Assembly: GCA_019096195.1 (NCBI GenBank)
Contig: JAGTXK010000273.1
Span: 1-64,000, forward strand
Length of the DNA stretch: 64,000 nucleotides
Direction of reading: 5' to 3'
Origin: Boletus sp. NGJ
Taxonomy: Eukaryota > Basidiomycota > Agaricomycetes > Boletales > Boletaceae
Positions 1-11,900 of this stretch are shown here, one piece after another; within the stretch, counting starts at the first letter, position 1, and every line of letters begins with the position of its first letter. The notes below the pieces were generated by a model. That model was not told the origin of the DNA. It worked only from the letters and a program-made list of their open reading frames with translations, and did not search any database. The position numbers and the translations under genes were made by a program.

Positions 1-241
1 TTCTTTTGAGCCACTGTATTCTATATTGACTATGTAAACCTGTGTTTGTGGGCTACACTCTACTATATTGTCTATATAGACTTAGGTCCTTGATACTACC
101 ATGACTACCATATACTATGGTAGTGTTTGGGTATGCTATATGGTACTAAGTAGGAGGGGGAAGACAACAGTGACTACCATTGATACATAGACTACATTGA
201 ACCACATAGACTTTCCTTTTTTTCCTGATGTTGATGGAGCC
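1..241. other. Left flank, no gene seen
   Basis: AT-leaning sequence outside the large KDZ element. It contains short local repeats of CTATGGTAGT and TAGACT type but no reading frame with coding character. I see no target-site duplication that matches the other side of the element. Confidence 0.4.
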
Positions 242-1363
242 CATGTGGTCACAATCCCCTATAGCATACAATGAGCCTGCTTGCAAAAGGCCCAACATGT
301 ATGGCTGATCCTGCAGCAGGCCTGAGATATATGAGGCCTGTGAGACATGGTCGGGCCCAGCTAAGATGGACATATGTAGGATACGGAAGGGCCAGGAAAG
401 GGTGAATAAATAAAGTGTCAATATAAATGAAAGGGCCTTGAGCAGGGTGAGTGTGACTGACATTGATGGATATGAGGGGCACCGAACGGGGTGGGCATTA
501 CCGAGTGCTGATGAATACGAGGGGACCAGACAGGGTGGGTATGATGGAATGCTGTGGCATATGAGGGCACCAGACAGGGTAGGAATTGCTCACCTTGATG
601 GATATGAAGGGGCCAAGCAGTGTGAATGTGAGCAACTGCTGATGCATACAAGTACACCGAGCAGGGTGGGTATCACTTACCTCGATGTATACGGGGGACC
701 GTGCAGGGTGAGTGAGACTGACTGTTGATGCATACGAGGGGACTGGACAGGGTAGGCATCGTCTAACTTGATGCATACGGGGGGACTGAGCAGTGTGAGT
801 GTGGCTGACTGCTGATACACACGAGTACACTGGGAAGGGTGGGTATCACTTTACTCGATGTATACGGGGGACCATGCAGGGTGAGTGGGTCTAACTGCCA
901 ATGCATATGAGGGCACCGGACAGGGTAGGCATCATCTAACTCAATGCATATGGGGGGACCATGCAGTATGAGTGTAACTGACTGCCGATGCATACGAGGG
1001 CACCAAGCAGGGTGGGTATCGCTTACCTTGATGTATATGGGGGGACTGTGCAGGGTGAGTGGGTCTGACTGCCAATTCATACGAGGGCACCGGACAGGGT
1101 AGGCATCATCTAACTCAATGCATATAGGGGAACCATGTGATGTGAGTGTGACTGACTGTATACAGAGGGACCACGCAGGGTGAGTGTGGCTGAGTGCTGA
1201 TGCATATGGAGGCACTGAGCAGGGTAGACATCGCTTACAGTGATGTATATGGAGGGACTAAATAGTGTGAGTGTGACCGAGCACCGATGTATACAATGGC
1301 ATCAGACAGGCTAGGCCTCATGTACCGGGCTGCATATGATGGTCCCAAGCTGAGTGGGTGGGA
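242..1363 (+). repeat. Left terminal inverted region with ~43 bp minisatellite
   Basis: Positions 242-430 are a unique segment, which includes a run coding for nothing obvious. From about 430 to 1330 there are roughly 20 imperfect units of 42-44 bp. Each unit carries a GATGCATACGAGGG-like core and a GAGCAGGGTGGGTATC-like core. The same unique segment and the same repeat recur in reverse orientation at 15153-15993, at about 85-90% identity by eye. The apparent reading frames on both strands here are by-products of the repeat. Confidence 0.85.
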
Positions 1364-1368
1364 CTGAC

Positions 1369-1847
1369 TGTTATGAACCTTTCGGCACAAACCACAAGGC
1401 TAGGACTACTCACAGGTTACACGAATCCTGGCTCAATGAATGAGGTGGGGAGCCTTTATCCATACTGTTCCCAACCCTACGATGACCAGAGTGGCCAAAG
1501 CTAATGAGTTGTTGGAGGAAAAATACAAGTGGATTAGACTGGGGTTACCAGTCGTCAAAGTTCTACTTTATATACATGAAGGAGATGTGCACGGACCAAG
1601 CAGTACGTGAGATAGATTACTAAGTATAGTAAGACAGAGATTAATAGGGTTGTGTGAGAAGAGTGGAAATTAAAGAGGCGTGGATCACATGAGGTATGGT
1701 GTCATATGATGTCATAGGTTCTAGACCTATCATGTGATGTGTTCCCATGGTCACGTGCACAGTCATGTGACTTATGAAGAAGAAAGTTAAAGAAAATGAA
1801 AAGTAAGTGTTCATTTGAAAAGTTTGAAATTTTCCTATATTATAACA
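1369..1847 (-). mobile_element. Solo LTR (Gypsy-type), inserted at the left inner edge of the KDZ element
   Basis: The 479 bp segment begins TGTTATGAACC and ends TATAACA (inverted TGTTAT/ATAACA termini). It is flanked by a perfect 5 bp duplication CTGAC at 1364-1368 and 1848-1852. A second copy lies at 43740-44211. The reverse complement resembles the LTR that follows the Gypsy integrase at 47494, so this copy lies in minus orientation. No internal retrotransposon sequence is present, so it is a solo LTR left by LTR-LTR recombination. Its insertion post-dates the KDZ element. Confidence 0.85.
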
Positions 1848-1852
1848 CTGAC

Positions 1853-2180
1853 AGCTGTGTAGGTCTTGATAATATGCTAAGGGCCCTGAGTGATGTGAGC
1901 GAGCAAGACCGAGACCTCTTCCATATATGATTTATACAGTATCTATGTCATTTTACACACACTGCTCTTGGATATAATCTAACATGTCTAACAACCTAAC
2001 CTGGGTCTGGAAAAGTTCCATCCTCTGTCATTAAGCTCAAATGAATGACTCTGTGGCCATTTCCATCCCCACCTGAGCCAGTGGATGTTCGATTGGATGA
2101 TGTCAAACTCTCGTTGACCCCTACACCATGCTATTGACTGTGGCAGCATTTGCAAACACTGCAGATCTCATCAGAGTTTG
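1853..2180. other. Inner edge of KDZ element, no gene seen
   Basis: About 330 bp between the solo LTR and the proline-rich gene. It may contain the 3' untranslated part of the minus-strand gene that ends at 2181. I see no other structure. Confidence 0.3.
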
Positions 2181-3152
2181 CTATTTAGAGGACTTCTGTG
2201 CACTCACTGAAACTTGGAATGTCCTGTATTTTAACCCCCTCTCTAGCCAGCTGATCGCGCTCTGCATCGTTACTTGCAACCGCTGCATGCGGATGTGTGA
2301 TGAAATGTACACTTCACATATGGAATAAGAATTCTGCTTATCCTGACCTTTCATAATTTCCATGGTCTGAGCCCGCTTCTTCTGTCTTGCCTCACAACCG
2401 AGCAGGACCCAAGCATTCTGTTGTTCCTTTTTCAGAATTGGTGGACCAGTCTGCATTTTGTGGGGGGCCAGTTGCTGGGGGCATTTCACCATTATTGCCT
2501 CTTGTGAAACTGCAGCCAGGATGTGGCCTTTTCCCATTGGGAGGAATGGAGGAGGTGTGGGGATATGCAGCAACCCAAAGTTGTTGTTTGGTTGAAATGG
2601 TGGAGGGGTTGGCAAGTGGGCACCAGAGAAGACATCAGGATGAATGCCTGGAATTGACGTCAAATGTGTCGATACAAAGGGGGGTGGGGCTGGTGTGTGT
2701 GCACCTGTGGAAGGGACTTGGCCTTTGGCCACCGGCACAAACAGAGGAGGGGTGGGGATATGCAGAGACACTGTGTCATTGTTTGGTTGAAAGGGTGGAG
2801 GGGTTGGCAAGCAGGTACCTAAGAAATCATCGTTGTCAACACCTCACATCGATGTCAAAGGCTCCAATGTGAAGGGGGGTGGGGTTGGTATGTGGGTGCC
2901 TGCAAAATTGTTGATGTTGGTCATCATTGACGAAGATTGGTAATGATGGAATGGAGGCAGGGTTGGAACACGCCATGGTAGCATTGAGTTTATGCCATGG
3001 GTGTCTGATGCATCCTCCATATCCACATCTAAAATGATGTTAAATACTGATCCAAACCCGGGCCAATCACATACTGACGAAGTCATTCTCAGTGTAAACC
3101 GAGACTGACATTTGATTGCTTGTGACCGAGGCCACATCTTCTTTGGAACCAC
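2181..3152 (-). pseudogene. Proline-rich repeat protein of the KDZ element, one in-frame stop
   Basis: Read from 3152 down to 2181 the frame stays open except for one TGA near 2844, where CGA to TGA is the simplest explanation. The protein would be about 320 residues. It starts MVPKKMWPRSQ and carries six to seven copies of a nine-residue motif of the type (H/L)IPTPPPF, spaced 20-35 residues apart between residues ~60 and ~210. The C-terminal ~100 residues are basic and not repetitive (KKRAQTMEIMK, then ERGLKYRTFQVS). No known catalytic domain is visible. Regular PTPPPF motifs suggest a docking or scaffold protein, but that is inference. The first four residues match those of the plus-strand zinc-cluster gene at 3983 (MVPKK), perhaps by chance. 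Confidence 0.5.
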
Positions 3153-3179
3153 ATAAATATTTCTCTACACTGAGTATAG

Positions 3180-3960
3180 TTGCACATACCTGGGATCCAG
3201 AATTGGACTTCCTTTTGCATGGTGAGTAGGTACCGAAACAGAGGAAAGATAGAATGTGAGGGAAGGATTGCTGAAGGATTTAAATTGGATGTGGTGGTGT
3301 ATTTAGTTGCTGGCAGAGTGCTCAGCTATATGTGGAAAATGTGGATAATAATGCAATCAGTGGTAATTGCCAACGAATAATGGCGGAGAGTCAATCGGCG
3401 GAAACTTCCGATCGGTGTTTGAGTACTAAAGTGACCTGCGCCCCACTCCTCTCTGTCCAATTCATTCTCTACCAGTTCAAACCATCATGCTGTCCACCAT
3501 TCAAACCAGCCTCAACAACGCTACTGCTACCATTTGCGAGGTTCTGAAGGCCAAGATACTTGGGACAACCAAACAAGATACTGCATGAGGAGAGGCATGG
3601 CATCAGGCCATCACTGAGATTAAGGGTCACCTGGTATGCAATCACAGTTCTATACACTGACCAGCTAATGAATAAATTTTTAGGAAAGGATTTGGATGCT
3701 CACAAGTTCTGCCAAGAGCGTTCCTCTACTGGCCATTGCCTGTGACATCCAACTTGAGGAACATGAGCACAGTCATTGGCCAGATTGGCTCAAAATTCTC
3801 AAACATGACTTCACTGATCAATCTGACCACCCTTGGCTCAAGGTCAGCCTTGTCGATACCAGGAATGCAGTTGCCGCTGTGTCAGTAAATGTCGCTTGGC
3901 CCTCCAGACAGCCCATCAACACCGAGGGTGGGAAGGCAGGGTGAACGCTGGTCGATGAGG
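3180..3960 (+). other. Degenerate leader region upstream of the zinc-cluster gene
   Basis: Several short plus-strand frames are present. One around 3490-3950 reads as a helical segment (NNATATICEVLKAKILG, then NMTSLINLTT) interrupted by stops at several points. It may be an upstream exon, or the remains of one, of the gene starting at 3983. I do not recognise it. Confidence 0.3.
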
Positions 3961-3982
3961 CCCCAACATGGATGATGTGTAG

Positions 3983-5375
3983 ATGGTGCCAAAGAAGCCT
4001 GCTGCAGGGAAAGGTAAGGCTTGGGAGATTGACTCACTGGAAACTGAGCCTGAGCTGCACAGACAATCAAGACACTGTGTTGACACCTCAGAAGCTTCGA
4101 CCAGTGGCAGGACGTGGAGACGCTCTGCAGAAAGGTCTCAGCTGCCATCGCCTGTGGCAGATGTTCAAGGAGAGGCAAACACTGAGCAGGCATGTGATGC
4201 CTGCAAACGCCAGGGTTATACCTGCACCCCGAATCCCAGACACACCTGCCTGGAATGCCACCAATGCAAGGTATGCTGCTCTCTGGCAAAGAAGTGCCAA
4301 TGGTCGCCCTCTTGCATTCGCCAATCTCCATCATCGGATGCCACACAGAAACAGCGGGGACACAGTCAGTCACATGGTTCCCCTACATGCCTTGCCACCC
4401 CAACCACCCCCTGCGCCAACCCATCCTCCACCAAGAACATCCAAATCCCTGAATTCGCAGTGTCCTTGCCCATTGAGCCAGCCAGTGGCTTGAAGATTGG
4501 CCCTCCAACAAAGAAGGTCAGGCAATCTAAACCAGCCCAGGATAAGTGGTCATTGTTGCACTTGATTGTTTGATGGAATCATACACTCCATAGTCCTTGA
4601 TGTGGTCGTGATACTGAGGCTGATGAAATCAGTACCAGTCGCCCAAGCACCTGCACAACCCACTGCACCGGCATCACGCAACCCTCGCAACTATGATGAG
4701 CTGTTGCAGGAATACCAAGAACTTTGCGACAGCCACAAGTGGCTTCAAGCCAGTCATGTACGGCTCGAGGATCGGTTAGATTCCATGGCAGATAGTCTGG
4801 CAACATTCAGCCAGGTTGTGGCCTGGCTGCAGGACCAGATTGGTGGGGTCGGGAGCAAGACAGTTTGTGATACACATACACGAATGCGCTACCTGTTTGA
4901 ATGAATTCCCCCACAGGCCACCTCCAGGGAGGAAGTCCCCAAGCCACCCAACAGGCCATTTGTCCCGACTGTCACCAAGCTCAACACTCACAACTCTCCC
5001 TCCCCCCCAATGACTTTGGCTGAAGGATTGCTGCTCCTCACTCCACCTGTCACTGCCCCAGACACATTCCCCCTGCATGCCTCCCCCATGCCCTTTTCAT
5101 CAGAGGCCAGTGTCCCTCAGTTGATTGCCCCCTTACCTTGGCAAGGATTGTCACCTCACAGTGAGGCTGCTCCTGTGGTAACATGGGGTAGCGGTATGAG
5201 CACTAACCCAAATTGGGGTTGGAGCCCTCCATCTCTCTTTCAAACAGGGCCAGCATTGTTTGACTGTCCGGCCGTGCATCAATCCAGCCTGGCCCTCCCT
5301 TCTATCCAAGGAGCTCAGCAACCCTTGGTATGGAGCCTCGCAAGGGCTGCAGCACATCACCTGCCTCCACCCTAG
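3983..5375 (+). CDS. Zn2Cys6-like protein with coiled coil (KDZ element passenger)
   Basis: The frame opens at ATG 3983. Residues ~75-110 contain C-x2-C-x6-C-x7-C-x2-C-x6-C, which fits the spacing of a fungal Zn2Cys6 binuclear cluster (first half CDACKRQGYTC, second half CLECHQCKVCC), and then a basic patch. After a probable intron near 4550-4640 there is an amphipathic segment (NYDELLQEYQELCDSHKW, then RLEDRLDSMADSL) that should form a coiled coil, as is usual for dimerising Zn2Cys6 factors. A second intron (GTTTGTGA to CCACAG, about 4862-4917) removes a TGA and joins to a Pro/Ser-rich tail ending at 5375. With those two introns no stop remains, so this may be the best-preserved gene of the element. 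DNA binding is inferred from the motif; targets are unknown. Related cysteine-cluster proteins are common near mobile DNA in Boletales. Confidence 0.6.
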
Positions 5376-5634
5376 CCTCCACTGTCTCCCCTACCAATGA
5401 TCACCAGCATCTGAGAGGTAGAAGGGTCAGCTGAACCAGAGTTGACGTTTGAAACAGGAAGTGTGGCCAAGGAGCAGACAGATGGGACAGCCGGTGAGAG
5501 TGGGAAGGGCACAGCCCGTATTTAGTTTTACGCCGTGTGATATACAATTCATCTCCAGTTTATATATCCATGCAAAATAGAGTCCATAAGATGCACAAAT
5601 AGAATGTGAACAAAGAAGCACTCTCTAAACCTAC

Positions 5635-8245
5635 TCATTTCCTTTTTAGCAGATATCTGGGTATGGACAGCTTGGTGTCTGGCAGCAGTGGTGCCTTGCG
5701 TGCCCTTCCTAATTGACGTGGGGTTATGCCTTTTTCCAAATTGCCGAGTGAGATGTGATTCAAAAACTGGGAATGCAGCAGTACCTTCAGATTGGGTGCA
5801 CATCTCAATAGATTTGGCCAGGGTGCAAGCTCAGGACCTTGGCTTTTGGACCCTTGGATTTGTACCGCTGTATTGACCTCGGAAAATGCCTTGCTCATTT
5901 TCATCACCGACTTCAATTTTTTGAGTGGGGGTGCTGGGGTTGCATTTAGTATGAATGTCCCTGGCCTATCTGGACAGAAATTCGGCAATCTACCATCGCC
6001 ACCATTATCAACCGGAACCAGTCTCTTCATTGTGGGCTTTGGTCAAGGATTTTCTTGGGCCATCGGTATCTCATCTACAATCTTTCTTGCTGATCGTACA
6101 ACAATGTCCTCGATGAAATGGGTCAATTAAAAGCATGTCACCTACCATTTCTTGGTGATCCGACCTTGAATGGCTGGTAAGGGAGTTGTGATGCATCCTT
6201 CTCTGACCTCAGATTCGTCATGGATAGTCTCCTGGCTGCATATGAAGATACCGATAATCAATAAATTAATATGATGGAGAAATTGCAATCCACCATCTCT
6301 TGAAGGTCCGACCTTCATTTTCCTTGGTCGGCACTCCTTGTTACTCTGGACTATTCAGTCACACCCACCCTTCATGCAAGGTTTTCTTGCCATTGCTCCT
6401 TCCACTATATATGTTGAGTGAATTCGCTGAATGCATTTCTCACTGCATACCTTGTTTTGGTACCCCCACCTCAAATGCAACTGATTTCCGAGGTAGGTCA
6501 TCGACCTCTTGTTCACTCTCGGACCAATCGCTGTATGGGGCTGATGGGCTCCATATCTCCCTCCATTTTCCATTTCTGATCACAGAGTTAGATTGGACTT
6601 CAGCTTCCTCCTGAGAATCCAATTGATCCATGTCGCCATCATCCTGTCCCCAGTCCTAGTCCTAGTCCTGAGGCTGATCTTTCGGTCTTGGCATGGCATT
6701 CCGAGATCTCCACAGTAGCTTCACCAGTGTTGAGGATTCATCTCCACTATCTGCTGGGTCCTGCAGCTGGTTCTTCACATCCAACCAGAATCGGAATATG
6801 AAGATATCATCTGGAACATTCTGTTGTCATTTCCAAATGAATTCAAGAAAGTGTCTTGTGTCACTCATATTCATGTGGCTAGGATCATCTGGAAACACAA
6901 AATCATCCGGAAGATGCTCAGACCTGAACAGGTCGCCCTGGAACTTGCACAGCCTTTTGAATGGTGCTGAAACCTTTGGGTTTTTGCATATCAAGCCTAG
7001 ATATGGTGAATCTTGGTGGGGCGGTCAGATATGAAGGTTACGTACGGTAATGTGAGGTGAGAAACTCCCTGACCATGTCCTGCATATCAGCTTGGTTTCG
7101 GCCAGTGAAATCTGGGATCCAGATGGTACTATCCGACCAGGTTACCATATTCACGGCGTCATCTCCCTGTTTCTGCCTGGGCTTCCTCCACTTTTTTGCA
7201 TCTCCATGGATCACATCCTCACCTTCATCCTCACCCTCCCCTCCATCTCTTGCCAGATCAAAACATTGGCCAAGATATCTATCCCACTCCCCCTGGATGG
7301 TGTCCAAGCCCTCAAAGGTTGGGCCATTTTCAATTGCTGAGTTGAAGTCAAAGCTTTTCTCTATCAGACAGATGGCAGTTTTCAATTAACTAGAGTTGAC
7401 CTATGGTATAGAGAATATTTCGCCTTTCTCGTCTTTGAATCCGGTCAGTATGGCCATCTGGATCCCCCCCCTCTTCCACATTTCCTGGGCAAACTGCTTC
7501 ATCGCAGAAGCTATGCCCTGGGTTGCATACCTGTACAACATGCAGCACGTGCAATATCTTCACCTAATAATCACTTACCACGCCTTTGCTTCAGTTGAGG
7601 CACCTCGCAAATTCCATGCAGCAGTAGTTGACTCAGCATCCTCGATTTCATCGGAAGAGAGACCCTTCACCACCTCTGCTAGCATGGACTGATAGTGCTG
7701 AAACATCACCAAGGATCCCAGTTAGGCACCAAACCGTTCCTCTATGGTCATCTTGATTTCTTCCTTGTGCTGCTCCCAAATCACAGACCAAGCTGTCCAT
7801 GTCTTCCCAAGGGTGATGCTCTCCTTCTTCTTTCCTATCTGTCCTTGTTTATGCATCCATTTCAGGTATGTCTTTTCAAAGTTTGGAGTCAATTCTTAAA
7901 ACCATGGTGAAGCTTTCTCATCTGAAGTTTATGGTCCCACACAACATGCTCCAGAGTCAGGTTTTCCCTCAGTTGCCAGATCTGGCTGACCAGAGCCCTC
8001 CAAATTGTCTGTCGTTTCTTACCTTGTGCAGCCTTCCATGATGGTCATCATTCCTGGAGAATGCATAGCATGGTGTCAGATATGCCAGTGCTTTCATGTC
8101 ATGATTCGGTGCAAGATGGCCTGGCCTCATGTCCAGCAGAAACGTCCTTGGGTTGAGGTTCCCCAACCTCCATCTCATCTTCTGAACCATGATAGTTGGT
8201 TCCTTGATACTTGGTCTTGGCATAATTCTGTGAGCAGTCAGACAT
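5635..8245 (-). pseudogene. Unrecognised KDZ-element passenger gene with acidic linker
   Basis: Coding character runs on the minus strand from a probable start near 8245 (MSDCSQNYAKTKYQG) down to 5635. Recognisable blocks in order are: an acidic N-terminus (SEDEMEVGEPQPKD); a helical block at 7850-7600 (WSVIWEQHKEEI, FQHYQSMLAEVVKGLSS); a block at 7520-7390 (FAQEMWKRGGIQMAILTGF); the longest open stretch at 7385-7038 (FDFNSAIENGP, then WDRYLGQCFDLARDGGEG, and a basic KKWRKPRQK). A clear intron (GTACGT to ATCTAG, about 6996-7043) leads to LICKNPKVSAPFKRLC and LPDDFVFPDDPSHMN, and then to a Ser/Glu-rich tail. Several stops and frame changes break it. The middle part resembles uncharacterised multicopy proteins of Boletales; I know of no function. 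It is divergently placed to the KDZ gene, about 0.75 kb away. Confidence 0.5.
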
Positions 8246-8989
8246 AGTAGAGGATAGATGCAGAGTGCAGTACAACCTTTCATTTTCGTCCAATATTATG
8301 TTTACAACCACTCAGTATGCCGAGTAGCCAAGGTTACACAATAACCACAATACCCCTGTAAAATGTAACATATCTCTGGGCCTGGTGACCTACTGTGACC
8401 TCATTTCACTGACAGATGGCCTTACATACGTGACATAATGCCAGGCACTAAGTAACCAACTTGGTTATATGACACTGGAAATGCTGGGTAAGCTAGCTTG
8501 TCTCGCTGCCATATGTAGTGGTCATAGGCAGAGTGCAAAAAGCTGCATGCAGAGATGGTGGGGATGAGTCTCTGCATATTGCATATTGAACACTGCCTGT
8601 TCCAACTATCTATGGCAATGAGATGAGTTAGCCTACCTGCCATTGCCAGTGTCATTTATCCAAGTTGGTGACTCAATGCCTGGAGAGACTATTGCTAGAG
8701 CTCATACTCCCGGCCCCATTAACATAGCCGAGGCCATCAGAGTGTAATACAGTGCAGTATATCCCAAATGGGGCTCAGCCAAGGTTACAGAATCACAGTA
8801 ATGCTGCAGATGAAGTCAAAGATCCGACATCCATAGACTTGGCTCTAACTAGCCAAGATGACACACTAAAGTGTCCAAAAAACCACATGGATGAACATAT
8901 GTGTTACTGATTTGTGTTATGGCTTGCAGTGCGAAGTATGCTGTATCTGTGTTTTTGATCCTACTTTACTGGCTTCCATCCCTCTAAGA

Positions 8990-11900
8990 ATGCCAAAGAA
9001 TGTCTTCAAACAAAAGATTAACCCTGCAAGAGTCACTCATGCTAAATGGGTGACAAAAAATACCACAAGGGGGCTCAAGATGACTCTGGTCAGATCGGAT
9101 GCCACCAAGAATGCCACTTCAACAACTCCATCACGGTCAGCCCAGTCCATCCTGAGCAAGGCTGGGCCATCTGGCTCTCAGTTCACCTTCGGTACCACCT
9201 TGTATGTTCTATGGCACATTTAAATGCATTGTTCTGATGATATCTGGTCAAGGCAAGATGCAGCTGATTCAGAATTAGATGAGATATGCCCAATCTGACT
9301 TCCCCCGAAAAATGTACCCATCTCTGATTTTGATAAACACACCGATCAATATGGTTTTATAGACCTCAAATGATTATCTCCGGGAATGGGTCACTCACAA
9401 GGAAGAGTTTCTGCAAGCTTTGTTGGACATGGAAGCACCATCTCAATCCCGAGAATGTGGTATATGCCATCGAGATGGCATCTATCAATGTTCTGACTGT
9501 TTTAGTCAGCCCCTGTTTTGCACCAGGTGCTGTTGAGATTGGCATTAGAGGCATTCTTTTCACCGCATCCAGTAATGGACTGGTGCATTCTTTGAAGATT
9601 CATCTCTTATCTTGGTGCACTATGTGAATCATTCCCCAGTTTAACAAAGTTTGAACCATACTGCTACAGACCGGCTTTGAGCTCTATCTTGGACATGATG
9701 GGGGCCCTTGTCCCAGCGGTGGCAATGAATGTCAAAATGCTTCCAAAGGCCCAGTATCTTTGGATGATAAGGCATGGGAAGACATTGATCAAGAAGATGT
9801 TCTACCACACCTTTGTCCACCGAGCAGATCAGATTATCTGACTGTGGTTGATGTAACTGGTATCCATTTTATAATTGTCAACTATTGCACATGCACCAGA
9901 TCTGATGTAGAATATCTTCAACTGTTGCACTGCAAGCTTTACCTGGCAACATTACAAATGCCGAGGACCGCATTTACCTTTACCTTGCTAGACGACTTTA
10001 TCTGAGATAATTTGAAGTGTGGAACATCTGGAATGCACTATTATAGCAAGCTCCAAAGGATGACCTCCAATGTCTTTCCGCATGTTGTCCTGGTACATTT
10101 CCGACCCAGTCTGCACCAAATTATCCACTCAGACAGGTCCAGAACAGAGTTACTTTGGGTTGCTAGACAGTGGAGGCTGCTAAAGTGAAATGACTTTGGC
10201 CACCATTCCTGGGGGCCAACAAAGGGGGATCTTGCCCTTTTTTGCCCTGCCTGTCTGCAACCTGGGATCAATGTGCATGTGTTGGTAAATGAGCTTTCTG
10301 CATTAGTGACGATTTTCATTGACTGATGCACTGTTTGACTAACATGCCAACAGCTGGAAGTATTGCTGAACTGTTATCATGGATGGAAACTTCAAGGCCA
10401 AGCATATGCAGGAGGCAGCCTGATGACCAAATCTGGCTCATGGATGGCCTTGGCTATATGGTGACTTGGCCAGAGTATCACGAGTATCTGAAGGAGACAC
10501 ACCACCCCCTGGAGGTAATAGTGCTGTCCAGGAATGCCACATATCTGATGACTGACCGAAGGCCAGCAGTCCAGTTGCAACAATCACCAAGCTGTGAACC
10601 AAGCGAATGCCAGCCAAGGCAAGTTGGATGCAACCGGGATCAGAGGTTCCACATGTGCGCGGCACAGATGCTTTGTGCCACACTCGGTAGTCGACTTTCA
10701 GAAGGGGGAGAGGTAAGCAATATCCAGGGAAGGGTATGCCTGTCACTCAGATCCACACAGACAGGTGAACATGGACTATTCATTCATCCATGCCCTCACC
10801 CACAACATGGACAATGTGTCAAGGATCATAAGTTTCTATGACATCAACTGCTCCTACATGAAGAAGCTTTGAGCTCATCTAAGCAAGAACAAGTTCATCT
10901 TGCTGCCATCAAATGTGGACATTATGCCAGGCATTGGGATGTGGCACATGCACAGACATCAATACTCATGTTTCACTCAGTATGCCCCCTTGTTCATTCC
11001 TGGGGCAGGATAGGTCAATGGTGACATCATTGAGACATTGTGGTCTAATCTAAACATCGTGTCTGGGTCTACATGAGGAATGTCCTCCCCCCATTGGCAA
11101 GAGCTTCTTGACTTCCAAATGAATGATTTCAATTTCATCAAAATGATCCAAATATGTAAGTCCTCACATTGTGCATTCACTAATGGATCCCTCCATACTC
11201 ATTGATGCCAGCCGGAAGTTTGGCAAGGAAGCTAAAGGGCACTCGGAAATCCTCAGCATCAGCCTGGAAGACATTTCATGACCTCAATGCTGGAGTTCCT
11301 GACATTCAAAGGGAATAGTGGCTGAGCCAGGAGAAAAAGGCCATGGAGAGACGACTTGGTGATCCATCGGCAATGTATATATTCAAGATACAGTTAGACA
11401 AAGGTATGTCAGAAAATGAGGGGCGCCCCCAGGGATCCATTACTTATGCCTCCACAAGTATAGCACCCACCATACAGGCCATAGAGATGGAAATGCTTGC
11501 GGCCATCACTCAGACACCTGGTGTGCACTGTGGAGCAGCAATATGGCTGTCTAAGGGACTGAAACTCGAGGAGGCTCAGATATCACTCTGAAGAGATATG
11601 AAATGGAGAGGATCGAGGGCCACCAAGCTCCAGCTGTTGGCCCTTGCTCGCTGAGCCAATTGGCTGGCCACTGAAATGTCACACTTTTTCGCAGAAGTGT
11701 CCACATTCCTTTACTATGAGGATGACAACAATGTGCTATCTGATATATCAGATGGGGAGAGTAATGTCAGAGACAAAGATGTGGTTGACAACCTCAGAGC
11801 TAAACAACCTGATGAGGCAAAGCTGCCATTGCCATCTAACTTGGGTCATGATAGGTGCATGGCCCTGGGTGCTCACCAGATCACCACCTTATTAAACAGG

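Noticed and set aside
242-260. Search for an 8 bp target-site duplication around the KDZ element
   Set aside because: The bases outside 242 and 15993 do not match, so either the duplication has decayed or the true ends differ by some bases.
146-1330. Several 60-150 codon frames on both strands in the left minisatellite
   Set aside because: They are periodic translations of the 43 bp repeat, with no start context, intron or family similarity.
2387-2872. 161-codon plus-strand frame opposite the proline-rich gene
   Set aside because: It mirrors the PTPPPF-coding strand (Gly/Trp-rich antisense). The minus strand has the regular motif and the better composition.
10041-10331. 96-codon minus-strand frame opposite KDZ
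   Set aside because: The plus strand carries the recognisable KDZ segments (VARQWRLLK, FCPACLQPGIN) at the same place.
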